A stretch of 39,278 nt of DNA from Candidatus Methylomirabilota bacterium (GTDB taxonomy: Bacteria > Methylomirabilota > Methylomirabilia > Methylomirabilales > Methylomirabilaceae), in NCBI GenBank assembly GCA_016207095.1, contig JACQQF010000085.1, positions 1-39,278 on the forward strand. Reading direction: 5' to 3'. Positions 1 to 6,815 of this stretch are shown one piece after another. The stretch's first letter is position 1, and the number at the start of each line of letters is the position of its first letter. Under the pieces are notes generated by a model. It saw nothing but the letters and a program-made list of their open reading frames with translations, made no database searches and was not told where the DNA came from. A program made the position numbers and the translations under genes.

Positions 1-468
1 GTACATCGCCGTCGCCTCACCCTCAACATTAGGGTTGGTGGCCAGGATGACCTCTTTGACTCCCTCCGTCTCAAGTCGGTGCAGCAGCGACTTGGCCGTC
101 AGTCGCTCGGGGCCGCGGCCATCGAGGGGTGAAAGAGAGCCCCCCAGGACGTGGTACCTGCCCTTGAAGCTGCCGGTCTTCTCGATGGCCCAGAGGTCGT
201 TGGCTTCCTCCACGACGCACAACAGCGACTCGTCCCGAACTGGGTCGGCGCAGACATTGCACCGCTCGTCCTCAGAGATATTGTGACAGACAGCGCAGCT
301 CTGCGTCCGCTCCTTCAGGTCGATGATCGCCTGGGCAAGCCCCAGGGCTTCCTCCTTGGAGGCCTTGAGGAGATGAAACGTCAGACGCTGAGCGCCCTTG
401 GGGCCGATCCCAGGAAGGCGGACGAGCTCGCTGACCAGCCTGACCAGGGTGGGTGCGTAGCGGGACAC
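1..468 (-). CDS. recR: Recombination protein RecR, C-terminus cut by the window edge
   Basis: RecR works with RecF/RecO to load RecA at single-strand gaps. The minus-strand frame, too fragmentary for an ATG-based call, reads from a GTG start: VSRYAPTLVRLVSELVRLPG, followed by GIGPKGAQRLTFHLL, the helix-hairpin-helix region. A four-cysteine zinc finger follows (CAVC...CNVC). The Toprim domain then begins with LLCVVEE and continues through EVILATNPNVEGEATAMY, where the window ends. About 156 residues of the usual ~200 are present. The start lies 8 bases after the ybaB stop, so dnaX-ybaB-recR form the standard co-transcribed trio. The GTG is chosen because the homologous N-terminus begins exactly there. 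Identification is firm; only the C-terminal ~45 residues are unseen. Confidence 0.93.
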   Translation of the reverse strand, partial: MSRYAPTLVRLVSELVRLPGIGPKGAQRLTFHLLKASKEEALGLAQAIIDLKERTQSCAVCHNISEDERCNVCADPVRDESLLCVVEEANDLWAIEKTGSFKGRYHVLGGSLSPLDGRGPERLTAKSLLHRLETEGVKEVILATNPNVEGEATAMY

Positions 469-476
469 GGCGCCCT

Positions 477-791
477 CTACAGCAGCCCCGGCGGCAGGCC
501 GAGGCCCCCCGCCAGCCGACCCATCTCCTGGGTGAGCTGCTCGCGGGACCTGCGGAGCGCGTCGTTGGCGGCGGCCACAATCAGATCCTGGAGCATCTCC
601 AGATCGTCCGGCCCGGCGACCTCGCGCTCGATCTTCACCTCGATCACCTCACCGCGACCATTACACACGACCGTGACCATGCCGCCGCCGGCGGTCCCCT
701 CGATCCGTCTGGCGCCGGCCTCCTCCTGAATCTTCTCCATCTCGGCCTTCATTCGCTGCGCCTGTTTGACCAGGTTTCCGAGGTTCTTCAT
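477..791 (-). CDS. ybaB: YbaB/EbfC family nucleoid-associated protein
   Basis: A small DNA-binding protein of 104 residues, the family's usual length. It begins MKNLGNLVKQAQRMKAEMEKIQEE, the typical amphipathic N-terminal helix, and continues with the conserved GGGMVTVVCNGRGEVIEVKI sheet. EbfC/YbaB proteins bind DNA as dimers with a tweezer-like shape and are usually encoded between dnaX and recR, as here. The gene is 23 bases downstream of the dnaX stop and 8 bases upstream of the recR start. The family role in nucleoid organisation or recombinational repair is known only loosely; nothing in this sequence narrows it. Confidence 0.95.
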   Translation of the reverse strand: MKNLGNLVKQAQRMKAEMEKIQEEAGARRIEGTAGGGMVTVVCNGRGEVIEVKIEREVAGPDDLEMLQDLIVAAANDALRRSREQLTQEMGRLAGGLGLPPGLL

Positions 792-814
792 CTGCCTCTC
801 CCGTCACGCCCCAA

Positions 815-2614
815 TCAAGGCTGCTGCTCGCTCACCCGCACGACCTGGCCGTCGAACAACTCCAGCGCCCGCTGCACGAGGGGATGCCGCCGGAGGTCGT
901 CCGGCTTGGCCTGCGCGGGGTCGGGGGGCCCATGCTGAGTCCCGCCGAGCCGCGAATACTGCGGCGGTTCGACCCGGCTCACGGCAGGCGCGGCGGATGG
1001 ACTCTGGAATCGATATTCGACCTTGAGCCGACGCCCAAACGCCTCGAACGCTGCGGCCGCCACAAGCAGCCTATTCTCGCCATCCGCCAGCGTCGATCGC
1101 GCGAAGGGTGTCCCGTTCTCGAGGGTAACAATGAGGGTCTCCCCCTCGAGGGTCACGCTCTTGGGCCCGGCGAGCACCGCAGCGAGGGTCGGCTTTTTCC
1201 CCTCCACCAGCCGTTTGATGTGGGCCCAGCCTTCTTCCGCTCCCGCCGAGACGGGACGCCCCGGAGGTGGAAGCGATGTCTCGGGCTGCGGATCCGGTCT
1301 CGATGGCTGGTCCTGGAGTGGCGCGCTCTGCTCCGCGACCCGCGGAGGATCATCCCGTCGGGCACCCCTCCTCCGAACATCCTTCTGCTCCTCCCCCAGT
1401 CCATAGGAGGCGCCCGCGAACAAAGGAAGCTCCGACGTCCCCGTGGGCGCGGCGGGGCCCCGTTCCGCCAACAACCGCTCCTCCAGGGTCGATAGCCGCT
1501 GCAGCAGGGCCTCAAGCGATTGGAGCGGCCGGGCTTCTGCCGCCTCGACCAGCGCCATTTCCAGCACAAAGCGAGGGTGCGGGGCTCGGCGCATCTCGAA
1601 TTCGGCTCGGCTCAATGCGTGAAAGATCGCTTCAAGGTCTGCGAGCTTAATGGCCTGCGCCTGCGAGCGAATCGTCTCCGGGGACACGCGGCTGGCCTGC
1701 AGCAGGGGGGCAGGGTCCTTGACCACCTTGGCCACCATCAGGTCGCGTAGGTGGGAGAGCATCTCCTGGCAGAACCGTTGGAGGTCGTATCCCCTCGCGC
1801 TGAGCGACTCGACGATGGCCAGCGCCTCGCCGCCGTCCCGCCCGATGATCGCCTGCGTGGCCCGCGCAAGCTGCTCTCCCTCCACCAGCCCCATGACGAC
1901 CCCGACGTCGGCCTCGCTCACCTCGGCGCCGCTGTAGGCGATGACCTGATCCAGGAGGCTCTGGGCATCGCGCAGGCTGCCCTCCGCGGCACCTGCGATC
2001 GCTTTCAGCGCGCCGTCCGCAGCCTTCGCGTGCTCCTCGCGCACGATCTCTTGAAGTCGCTCCACGATCTCCGCCTGCCCCAACTTTCGGAAATCGTGCC
2101 GCTGGCAGCGGGACAGGATGGTCGGCGGGATCTTGTGCGCATCGGTTGTGGCCAGGATGAATACGACCCCTGGGGGCGGCTCCTCGAGCGTCTTGAGCAG
2201 GGCATTGAAGGCCGGCTCGGTCAGCATGTGGACTTCGTCGATAATGATCACTTTGAACTTCTTGAGCGACGGGGCGTATCGAACGATCTCGCGGAGCTCC
2301 CGAACCTCATCGATCCCGCGGTTGGAGGCGCCGTCGATCTCCAGGCAATCGACCGACCGGCCCTCGGCGATCTCCTTGCAGCTCGCGCATCGGTTGCAGG
2401 GGTCGGGGGTGCGGCCCTGCTCGCAGTTGAGGGCCTTCGCGACAATGCGCGCGGTTGTGGTCTTGCCGACCCCGCGCGGGCCCGCGAAGAGCAGGGCGTG
2501 GGCGATGCGGTCCTTGACGATGGCGTTCTTCAGGGTCTGCGTGACCGGCTGCTGGCCTACGATCTCTTCGAAGCTTTGTGGCCGCCATCGCCGGGCGAGG
2601 ACTAGATAGGACAT
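815..2614 (-). CDS. dnaX: DNA polymerase III subunit gamma/tau
   Basis: Clamp-loader ATPase of the replisome, about 599 residues. From the ATG at 2614 the protein begins MSYLVLARRWRPQSFEEIVG, the canonical DnaX start. A six-codon upstream extension would run into repeat DNA, so it was not used. Walker A GPRGVGKT is at about residues 45-52. A zinc module has cysteines near 64, 73, 76 and 79 (CNRCASCKE). Walker B is IIDEVHML, and sensor 1 is ATTDAHKIPPTILSRCQ. The C-terminal third is Pro/Arg-rich and then forms a tau-like domain. I saw no A-rich slippery heptamer for a gamma frameshift. The gene is followed by ybaB and recR and preceded by the SRP RNA, an arrangement also known from Bacillus. 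Confidence 0.95.
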   Translation of the reverse strand: MSYLVLARRWRPQSFEEIVGQQPVTQTLKNAIVKDRIAHALLFAGPRGVGKTTTARIVAKALNCEQGRTPDPCNRCASCKEIAEGRSVDCLEIDGASNRGIDEVRELREIVRYAPSLKKFKVIIIDEVHMLTEPAFNALLKTLEEPPPGVVFILATTDAHKIPPTILSRCQRHDFRKLGQAEIVERLQEIVREEHAKAADGALKAIAGAAEGSLRDAQSLLDQVIAYSGAEVSEADVGVVMGLVEGEQLARATQAIIGRDGGEALAIVESLSARGYDLQRFCQEMLSHLRDLMVAKVVKDPAPLLQASRVSPETIRSQAQAIKLADLEAIFHALSRAEFEMRRAPHPRFVLEMALVEAAEARPLQSLEALLQRLSTLEERLLAERGPAAPTGTSELPLFAGASYGLGEEQKDVRRRGARRDDPPRVAEQSAPLQDQPSRPDPQPETSLPPPGRPVSAGAEEGWAHIKRLVEGKKPTLAAVLAGPKSVTLEGETLIVTLENGTPFARSTLADGENRLLVAAAAFEAFGRRLKVEYRFQSPSAAPAVSRVEPPQYSRLGGTQHGPPDPAQAKPDDLRRHPLVQRALELFDGQVVRVSEQQP

Positions 2615-2620
2615 AGTTGG

Positions 2621-2724
2621 CTCACGGTTCACAGTTCACAGTTCACAGTTCACGGAGAAGACAGAAACAGGTTTGACCAATCTTCATCATTCTGTCCGTC
2701 AACCGTGAACCGTAAACCGTCAAC
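2621..2724. repeat. Heptamer-phased inverted repeat, GTTCACA class
   Basis: Left arm of 7-bp units (CACGGTT, CACAGTT three times) followed by CACGGAG. A loop of roughly 35 bases follows, then a right arm of complementary 7-bp units (CGTCAAC, CGTGAAC, CGTAAAC, CGTCAAC). GACAGAA and TTCTGTC inside the arms extend the stem. It sits between the SRP RNA gene and the dnaX start. It begins within 7 bases of the dnaX ATG and so fills most of that gene's leader. It has no T-tract, so it is not an ordinary intrinsic terminator. Confidence 0.85.
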
Positions 2725-2730
2725 AAATTT

Positions 2731-3005
2731 CTTGGCCGTGCACCCACCGTCGATCGCTGCCTCCGGACTGTGCCGGCGATCGAGGCTCCGGCTGAGCTTC
2801 CCCGCGGCACAGGAGTCCGTCTGTTTACCGTTGCTTCCTTCCGGATCTGGCGGGGTTCACAAACTCTCCTTGCGCGGGACCCAACCATCATCGCCCCGAT
2901 CGCAGGCCGACGCCCAACGGCTTATGACCTCGGGCGGGAGTTCGATCCCGCTAGAGCGGATTGCGGGTACAGGGCACCGCTAACTCCCCATCTAGCACGG
3001 CCAAG
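2731..3005 (-). ncRNA. ffs: Signal recognition particle RNA, long bacterial form with Alu domain
   Basis: Scaffold RNA of the signal recognition particle, which targets nascent membrane proteins. On the minus strand the conserved SRP54-binding apical hairpin reads AGATCCGGAAGGAAGCAAC (around 2830-2848). It is flanked by complementary strands CCCGCGCAAGGAG and CTCCTGTGCCGCGGG. The 5' part has the Alu-type signature GGTGCCCTGTACCCGCAATC, as in Bacillus- and Thermotoga-type long SRP RNAs. The ends pair: CTTGGCCGTGC near 3005 with GCACGGCCAAG at 2731-2741, giving about 275 nt. Ends were placed from this closing helix. The 5' end abuts the hldD-like stop codon. The location next to dnaX matches Bacillus scr-dnaX. 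Confidence 0.9.
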
Positions 3006-3009
3006 GTCT

Positions 3010-3963
3010 CTAGCATGACAACCCATCCTGGATGGTGTCAGCCTCCATCAGCTCCTTGACGTATTCCGCAATGCCTCGATCGATAGGATAGTGCACCGTG
3101 TATCCGAGCTCCGAAGACGAGCGAACCAGGTCGGCCTCGGTGTGTGGCTGATAGAACGTGTATGGGTTCTCGAAGTACTCCGGCTCATATTCGGTGGCGA
3201 GGGTCTTATTCAGCAGCGCGATGATCTCATTGAAAGAGGTCGCGCGCCCGGAGCCGATATTGTATATGCCGCTCCGCTGTGCGCTCGCGGCCGTCAGGGT
3301 CGCTCTCACCACGTCCCTGACGTAGACGAAATCGCGCTTCTGCTCCCCGTGCTTGAAGATCCGCGGCCGCTTGCCCGCCCGGATTTGCGCCGCCAGTTGA
3401 TACACCATGCTGGCCGCCGCACCCTTGTGGGTTTCGCGTGGCCCGTACACATTGAAGTATCGGAGGCCGACGACCCTGAAATCGGGAGAGGCGGCGGCGT
3501 GGCGCCGCGCCAGATTCTCCATGAGCGCCTTTGAAAAGCCGTAGACATTCGCAGGGCGGGCGGGCTGGTCCTCGGCCATCCGCCCCGACGCGCAGACACC
3601 ATACACGGCGGCTGACGAGGCAAAGACGAGCGGGGTGCGAGAGGCCCGAGCGAACTCCGCCACTCGCCGAAAGCCCTCCAGATTATTAAAGATCATCCGG
3701 CGCGGATCGGCCACGGTGGTGTCGGTGATGGAGGCGAGGTGGAAGATCTGCTGAAATTCACCCGGTCGAAATCGCTCGCGGAGGTCCATTGAGGAGAGGT
3801 CCACGGCCACGAGATCGCCACGAAACGCGACCAGGTTGCTGAACTCCCCGGAGCGGAAGTCATCGATGATCGTGACTCGAATATCCGGGTGTCGCCTCTC
3901 CAGTTCCAGGGCGAGATTTGAGCCAATGAATCCGGCGCCACCGGTGATCAGAATGCTGTCCAT
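3010..3963 (-). CDS. hldD: NAD(P)-dependent sugar-nucleotide epimerase, ADP-heptose 6-epimerase (HldD) type
   Basis: Short-chain dehydrogenase/reductase of 317 residues. The Rossmann motif TGGAGFIG is at residues 7-14, serines FASSAAVYG are near 115-122, and the catalytic YGFSK gives Tyr141 and Lys145. RYFNVYGPRETHKGAAASMVYQL, KRDFVYVRDVV and a late YQPHTEADL segment closely match HldD. HldD converts ADP-D-glycero-D-manno-heptose to the L-glycero form for lipopolysaccharide core. That would imply a diderm envelope. Other UDP-sugar epimerases share the fold, so the exact substrate is inferred. The stop codon TAG touches the 5' end of the SRP RNA gene; upstream lies a heptamer repeat and tRNA-Ser. 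Confidence 0.8.
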   Translation of the reverse strand: MDSILITGGAGFIGSNLALELERRHPDIRVTIIDDFRSGEFSNLVAFRGDLVAVDLSSMDLRERFRPGEFQQIFHLASITDTTVADPRRMIFNNLEGFRRVAEFARASRTPLVFASSAAVYGVCASGRMAEDQPARPANVYGFSKALMENLARRHAAASPDFRVVGLRYFNVYGPRETHKGAAASMVYQLAAQIRAGKRPRIFKHGEQKRDFVYVRDVVRATLTAASAQRSGIYNIGSGRATSFNEIIALLNKTLATEYEPEYFENPYTFYQPHTEADLVRSSSELGYTVHYPIDRGIAEYVKELMEADTIQDGLSC

Positions 3964-3975
3964 GGGCTCACAATA

Positions 3976-4062
3976 CGGGGTCTAGGGTCAAGGGTATGGG
4001 GTTTAGTAAGACCCGCATCTCTCGGCTCCTCCACCCCAAACCCTCTACCCTATGCCCTGGTT
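3976..4062. repeat. Heptamer-phased inverted repeat, GGGTNNA class
   Basis: The left arm repeats GGGTCTA, GGGTCAA, GGGTATG, GGGTTTA with exact 7-bp spacing. After a loop of about 25 bases, the right arm repeats CCCCAAA, CCCTCTA, CCCTATG, CCCTGG. The arms are complementary in the GGGT/ACCC core while the other positions vary. It lies between the tRNA-Ser(GGA) gene and the hldD-like gene. Confidence 0.85.
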
Positions 4063-4068
4063 TTGTTG

Positions 4069-4158
4069 TGGCGGAGAGGCCGGGATTCGAACCCGGGGCA
4101 GGGTTTCCCCCGCACACGCTCTCCAGGCGTGCCAGTTAAACCGCTCCTGCACCTCTCC
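4069..4158 (-). tRNA. tRNA-Ser (anticodon GGA)
   Basis: The minus strand folds as a class II tRNA with a 7-bp acceptor stem GGAGAGG/CCTCTCC, a T-arm GGTTCGAATCC and an encoded CCA end. The anticodon arm CACGC-CTGGAGA-GCGTG carries GGA, reading UCC and UCU. A long variable arm identifies it as serine. Total 90 nt including CCA. It is the fourth and last serine tRNA downstream of serS. Confidence 0.95.
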
Positions 4159-4160
4159 AC

Positions 4161-4318
4161 GTTTGGAGTTTCGCGTTTCGGGTTTCGGGTTTTGAGTTTC
4201 CGAACGCCGAATGTTTTCTGTTTCGCCCCCTTGATACCTGATTGGCACACATGACTCAGCGCTTCGCGGTTACGGGTCTCGCGTTAACCCGAAACTCCAA
4301 ACTCGCAACCCGAGACCT
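4161..4318. repeat. Heptamer-phased inverted repeat, GTTTCGG class
   Basis: The left arm repeats GTTTGGA, GTTTCGC, GTTTCGG, GTTTCGG, GTTTTGA, GTTTCCG in strict 7-bp phase. After a loop of roughly 75 bases, the right arm reads AACCCGA, AACTCCA, AACTCGC, AACCCGA, also in 7-bp phase and complementary. It fills the space between tRNA-Ser(CGA) and tRNA-Ser(GGA) and has the longest loop of the set. Confidence 0.85.
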
Positions 4319-4329
4319 GCTTGTACGGC

Positions 4330-4420
<91 letters not shown>

Positions 4421-4444
4421 ATCCCTCAAAGCTCGAAAAGTCGG

Positions 4445-4894
4445 TCAGCCGTTCGCGAACCAATAGGTGAGCACCCCAAGACCGATCGTGATCCACCAAA
4501 GGACGAGCAGCGTCCGCATCCACGCGCTGTAGTTCTGGAAGCGGAACCGCGGCGGGATCACGGCTGTCCCGGCGACCAGGACGACGTACACGCCGAGCAG
4601 CAAGGCGGCGCCGCCGAGCGTTGCATGGGCCACCACCGCAACGGTGGTTCGGTTGGCGATGCCACGGGCAAGATCGGGGACGTATATCTCATGGAACGAC
4701 GGCCACATCCAGACCAGGGTCATGACGATGGCCAGGGCGAGCGCCGACGACTGACACGCTCCGTGGGCCCGATACGAGCCGCGACGCGCAAACACCATGC
4801 CGATCAGGAGCAGGAGGCCGAGGCCGATCTGGACCAGCAGGTTCAGGTCGGCGCCAAATGTGGCGCCACGACCGAGAAATCCTTCACCGAACAT
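4445..4894 (-). CDS. Small membrane protein with four predicted membrane segments, DUF420-like
   Basis: A 149-residue hydrophobic protein, MFGEGFLGRGATFGADLNLLVQIG at the start. There are four membrane spans at about 17-36, 50-67, 86-108 and 125-146. Histidines at HGACQ, FHEIY and VAHATLGG, and the final LLVLWWITIGLGVLTYWF, recall the DUF420 (YozB-like) membrane family. That family is often associated with cytochrome oxidase assembly in other genomes. No such partner lies here; the gene is wedged between tRNA-Ser(GCU) and tRNA-Ser(CGA). Family assignment is from pattern only, and function is unknown. Codon use is GC3-rich like its neighbours. Confidence 0.7.
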   Translation of the reverse strand: MFGEGFLGRGATFGADLNLLVQIGLGLLLLIGMVFARRGSYRAHGACQSSALALAIVMTLVWMWPSFHEIYVPDLARGIANRTTVAVVAHATLGGAALLLGVYVVLVAGTAVIPPRFRFQNYSAWMRTLLVLWWITIGLGVLTYWFANG

Positions 4895-4963
4895 GCCGCC
4901 AGACTCTATGGGCCCAGCAGGTGATCCTCAAGCTGCCTCAACTTATCTGTCGGCGGAAGAATA

Positions 4964-5055
4964 TGGCGGAGAGGCCGGGATTTGAACCCGGGCTGCACCT
5001 TTCGGCACAGACTCGCTTAGCAGGCGAGCACCTTCGGCCACTCGGTCACCTCTCC
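4964..5055 (-). tRNA. tRNA-Ser (anticodon GCU)
   Basis: Minus-strand class II tRNA with acceptor stem GGAGAGG/CCTCTCC, encoded CCA, T-arm GGTTCAAATCC and a long variable arm. The anticodon arm CTCGC-CTGCTAA-GCGAG carries GCU, reading AGC and AGU. Length is 92 nt including CCA. Confidence 0.95.
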
Positions 5056-5070
5056 GTGACAAAACAGCGT

Positions 5071-5162
5071 CTAGGGGTTAGGGTACAGGGTGCAGGGTAA
5101 AAACAGGGCCACGACGCCGCGCGCTTCATCCTGAACCCTACACCCTCAACCCTATACCCTGG
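5071..5162. repeat. Heptamer-phased inverted repeat, AGGGTNN class
   Basis: The left arm repeats TAGGGGT, TAGGGTA, CAGGGTG, CAGGGTA. A loop of about 30 bases follows. The right arm repeats AACCCTA, CACCCTC, AACCCTA, TACCCTG. Spacing is seven in both arms. It lies between tRNA-Ser(UGA) and tRNA-Ser(GCU) and leaves only 9-15 bases to each tRNA. Confidence 0.85.
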
Positions 5163-5171
5163 TCTTTACAA

Positions 5172-5257
5172 TGGCGGAGGGGGTAGGATTCGAACCCACG
5201 AGGCTTTCGCCTAACGGTTTTCAAGACCGCCGCCTTCAACCACTCGGCCACCCCTCC
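5172..5257 (-). tRNA. tRNA-Ser (anticodon UGA)
   Basis: Minus-strand class II tRNA with acceptor stem GGAGGGG/CCCCTCC, encoded CCA, T-arm GGTTCGAATCC and a variable arm of the serine type. The anticodon arm GCGGT-CTTGAAA-ACCGT carries UGA, reading UCA, UCG and probably others by wobble. It is 86 nt with CCA and is the closest of the four serine tRNAs to serS. Confidence 0.95.
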
Positions 5258-5263
5258 GCTGGT

Positions 5264-5351
5264 CGTGCGGGGTGCGAGGTCCGAGGTGCGATGTGCGTTG
5301 CAGCGCTAAGGTCCCTTCGCACTCCGCACCTCGCACGTCGCACGTCGCACT
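5264..5351. repeat. Heptamer-phased inverted repeat, GTGCGAG class
   Basis: The left arm repeats GTGCGGG, GTGCGAG, GTCCGAG, GTGCGAT, GTGCGTT. After a loop of about 37 bases the right arm repeats TCGCACT, CCGCACC, TCGCACG, TCGCACG, TCGCACT. It sits between the serS stop (5356) and tRNA-Ser(UGA). The same heptamer class appears as a right-armless remnant inside the atp cluster. Confidence 0.87.
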
Positions 5352-5355
5352 TCTT

Positions 5356-6657
5356 TTACATTCCTGTGATGCGGTCGAGACCGCCCATGCAGGATCGGAG
5401 CGCCTCCGGGATGGCGATGGTGCCGTCGGCCTCCTGGTAGTTCTCAAGTATCGCCAGCCAGGTGCGCCCAACGGCGACTCCGGAGCCGTTCAGCGTGTGC
5501 ACGAAACGCGGTGGCGCCTTGGGCGATGGCCTATAGCGGATATTGGCCCGCCTGGCTTGAAACGCCTCGCAGTTGCTGATCGACGAGACCTCTCGATACG
5601 CCCCGTGGCTTGGGATCCAGACCTCGATATCGTATGTCTTGGCCGCGGCAAATCCCAGCTCCGCAGCACAGAGGGCGACCACCCGGTAGGGCAAGTTCAG
5701 CCGCTGAAGGACGGTCTCCGCGTGCCGGGTCATCTGCTCCAGCGCGTCATACGAGTGCTCGGGCTCCGTGAACTTCACCAGTTCCACCTTATCGAACTGG
5801 TGTTGCCGCATGAGGCCCCGCGTGTCTTTGCCATAGGAGCCGGCCTCACGCCGAAAGCACGGGGTGTAGGCAACATAGGAGAGGGGAAGCGACCCGGGCG
5901 GCAGGATCTCCTCGCGGTGATAGTTGGTCAACGGGACCTCCGCCGTCGGGATCATGTACAGCCCCTCGTCCTTGGTCTTGAACAGCTCTTCGTCAAACTT
6001 GGGGAGCTGGCCTGTCCCCCGCATGGCGTCGGCATTCACGAGGAACGGGGGAAGGACCTCTGTGTAGCCATGCTCCCTCACGTGGAGATCAAGCATGAAA
6101 CCGATCAGCGCTCGCTCCAGCCTTGCCCCAAGGCCCTTGAGGACAGCAAACCGCGACTGCGCGATCCTGGCTGCCCGCTCGAAGTCCAGAATGCCCAGCG
6201 TCTCGCCCAGCTCCCAGTGAGACTTCGGTTCGAAGGCAAACCGCCGCACGGTACCCCACCGCCTGACCTCGACATTGTCCTCTGGCGATTGCCCGACCGG
6301 GGTTGACTCATGGGGCAGATTCGGGATGCCCAGAAGGAGACCCGGCACCTGCTCCTCGATTTTCTGCAAGACTGCCTCTTTCTCCTGAAGCTGTTGGTCC
6401 AAGCCGACAAGCTGCGGCGCGTCCGCATAGACGAGTGCAAGCGCATCGCCGACGCTCTTGCCTTGCCGCTTCAGTTCAGCGACTCGTTTTGACAGGTCGT
6501 TCCGCTTCTGTTTCAGGAGTTCCGCTTCGACCAACAGACCCCTCCGTTCGACATCAATCTGAATCAGCTCATCAAGGGCTGCGGGAGCCTCCCCGCGGGA
6601 TGCGAGTCGCTCCTTCGCCATCTGCACGTTGTCACGAATAAATTTCAGGTCCAGCAC
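5356..6657 (-). CDS. serS: Serine--tRNA ligase
   Basis: Class II aminoacyl-tRNA synthetase that charges tRNA-Ser (and tRNA-Sec where present). Its 433 residues match the family length. The N-terminal MLDLKFIRDNVQMAKERLASRG leads into a long antiparallel coiled coil (about residues 30-105) that grips the tRNA long variable arm. Motif 2 is CFRREAGSYGKDTRGLMRQHQFDKVE, and motif 3 is LNGSGVAVGRTWLAILENYQ with the conserved arginine. The C-terminus is EALRSCMGGLDRITGM. Four serine tRNA genes with different anticodons follow immediately downstream on the same strand, so enzyme and substrates may share a transcript. Upstream, a heptamer repeat separates it from gyrA. Confidence 0.97.
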   Translation of the reverse strand: MLDLKFIRDNVQMAKERLASRGEAPAALDELIQIDVERRGLLVEAELLKQKRNDLSKRVAELKRQGKSVGDALALVYADAPQLVGLDQQLQEKEAVLQKIEEQVPGLLLGIPNLPHESTPVGQSPEDNVEVRRWGTVRRFAFEPKSHWELGETLGILDFERAARIAQSRFAVLKGLGARLERALIGFMLDLHVREHGYTEVLPPFLVNADAMRGTGQLPKFDEELFKTKDEGLYMIPTAEVPLTNYHREEILPPGSLPLSYVAYTPCFRREAGSYGKDTRGLMRQHQFDKVELVKFTEPEHSYDALEQMTRHAETVLQRLNLPYRVVALCAAELGFAAAKTYDIEVWIPSHGAYREVSSISNCEAFQARRANIRYRPSPKAPPRFVHTLNGSGVAVGRTWLAILENYQEADGTIAIPEALRSCMGGLDRITGM

Positions 6658-6683
6658 GATGCCCCCCGTGAAAAGCGCGCTGA

Positions 6684-6793
6684 CAGTTCACGGTTGACCG
6701 TTGACTGACAGAACGAGCCGTTGACCGACAAGGGCTTAGGAGTTCACCCTTCCTTCCCTGTGAACGGTGAACCTTGAACCGTGAACTTGAACT
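6684..6793. repeat. Heptamer-phased inverted repeat, GTTCACG/GTTGACC class
   Basis: The left arm reads GTTCACG, GTTGACC, GTTGACT, GACAGAA and then again GTTGACC, GACA. After a loop the right arm reads GTGAACG, GTGAACC, TTGAACC, GTGAACT. Seven-base phasing holds in both arms. It occupies the gyrA-serS interval, and its GACAGAA motif is shared with the elements at 2621 and 18941. Confidence 0.85.
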
Positions 6794-6815
6794 ATACCAC
6801 TCCCCCCGACAACCC

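Noticed and set aside
815..1450. Programmed frameshift in dnaX producing gamma
   Set aside because: No run of As or slippery heptamer with a following stem was seen in the likely region.
5071..5162. Telomere-like AGGGTTA repeats
   Set aside because: Only a few degenerate units, in an inverted layout inside the chromosome beside tRNA genes; other loci use unrelated heptamers.
5272..6306. Long plus-strand frame opposite serS, and similar frames opposite gyrA, gyrB and dnaX
   Set aside because: These mirror high GC3 in the real genes on the minus strand and show no family motifs.
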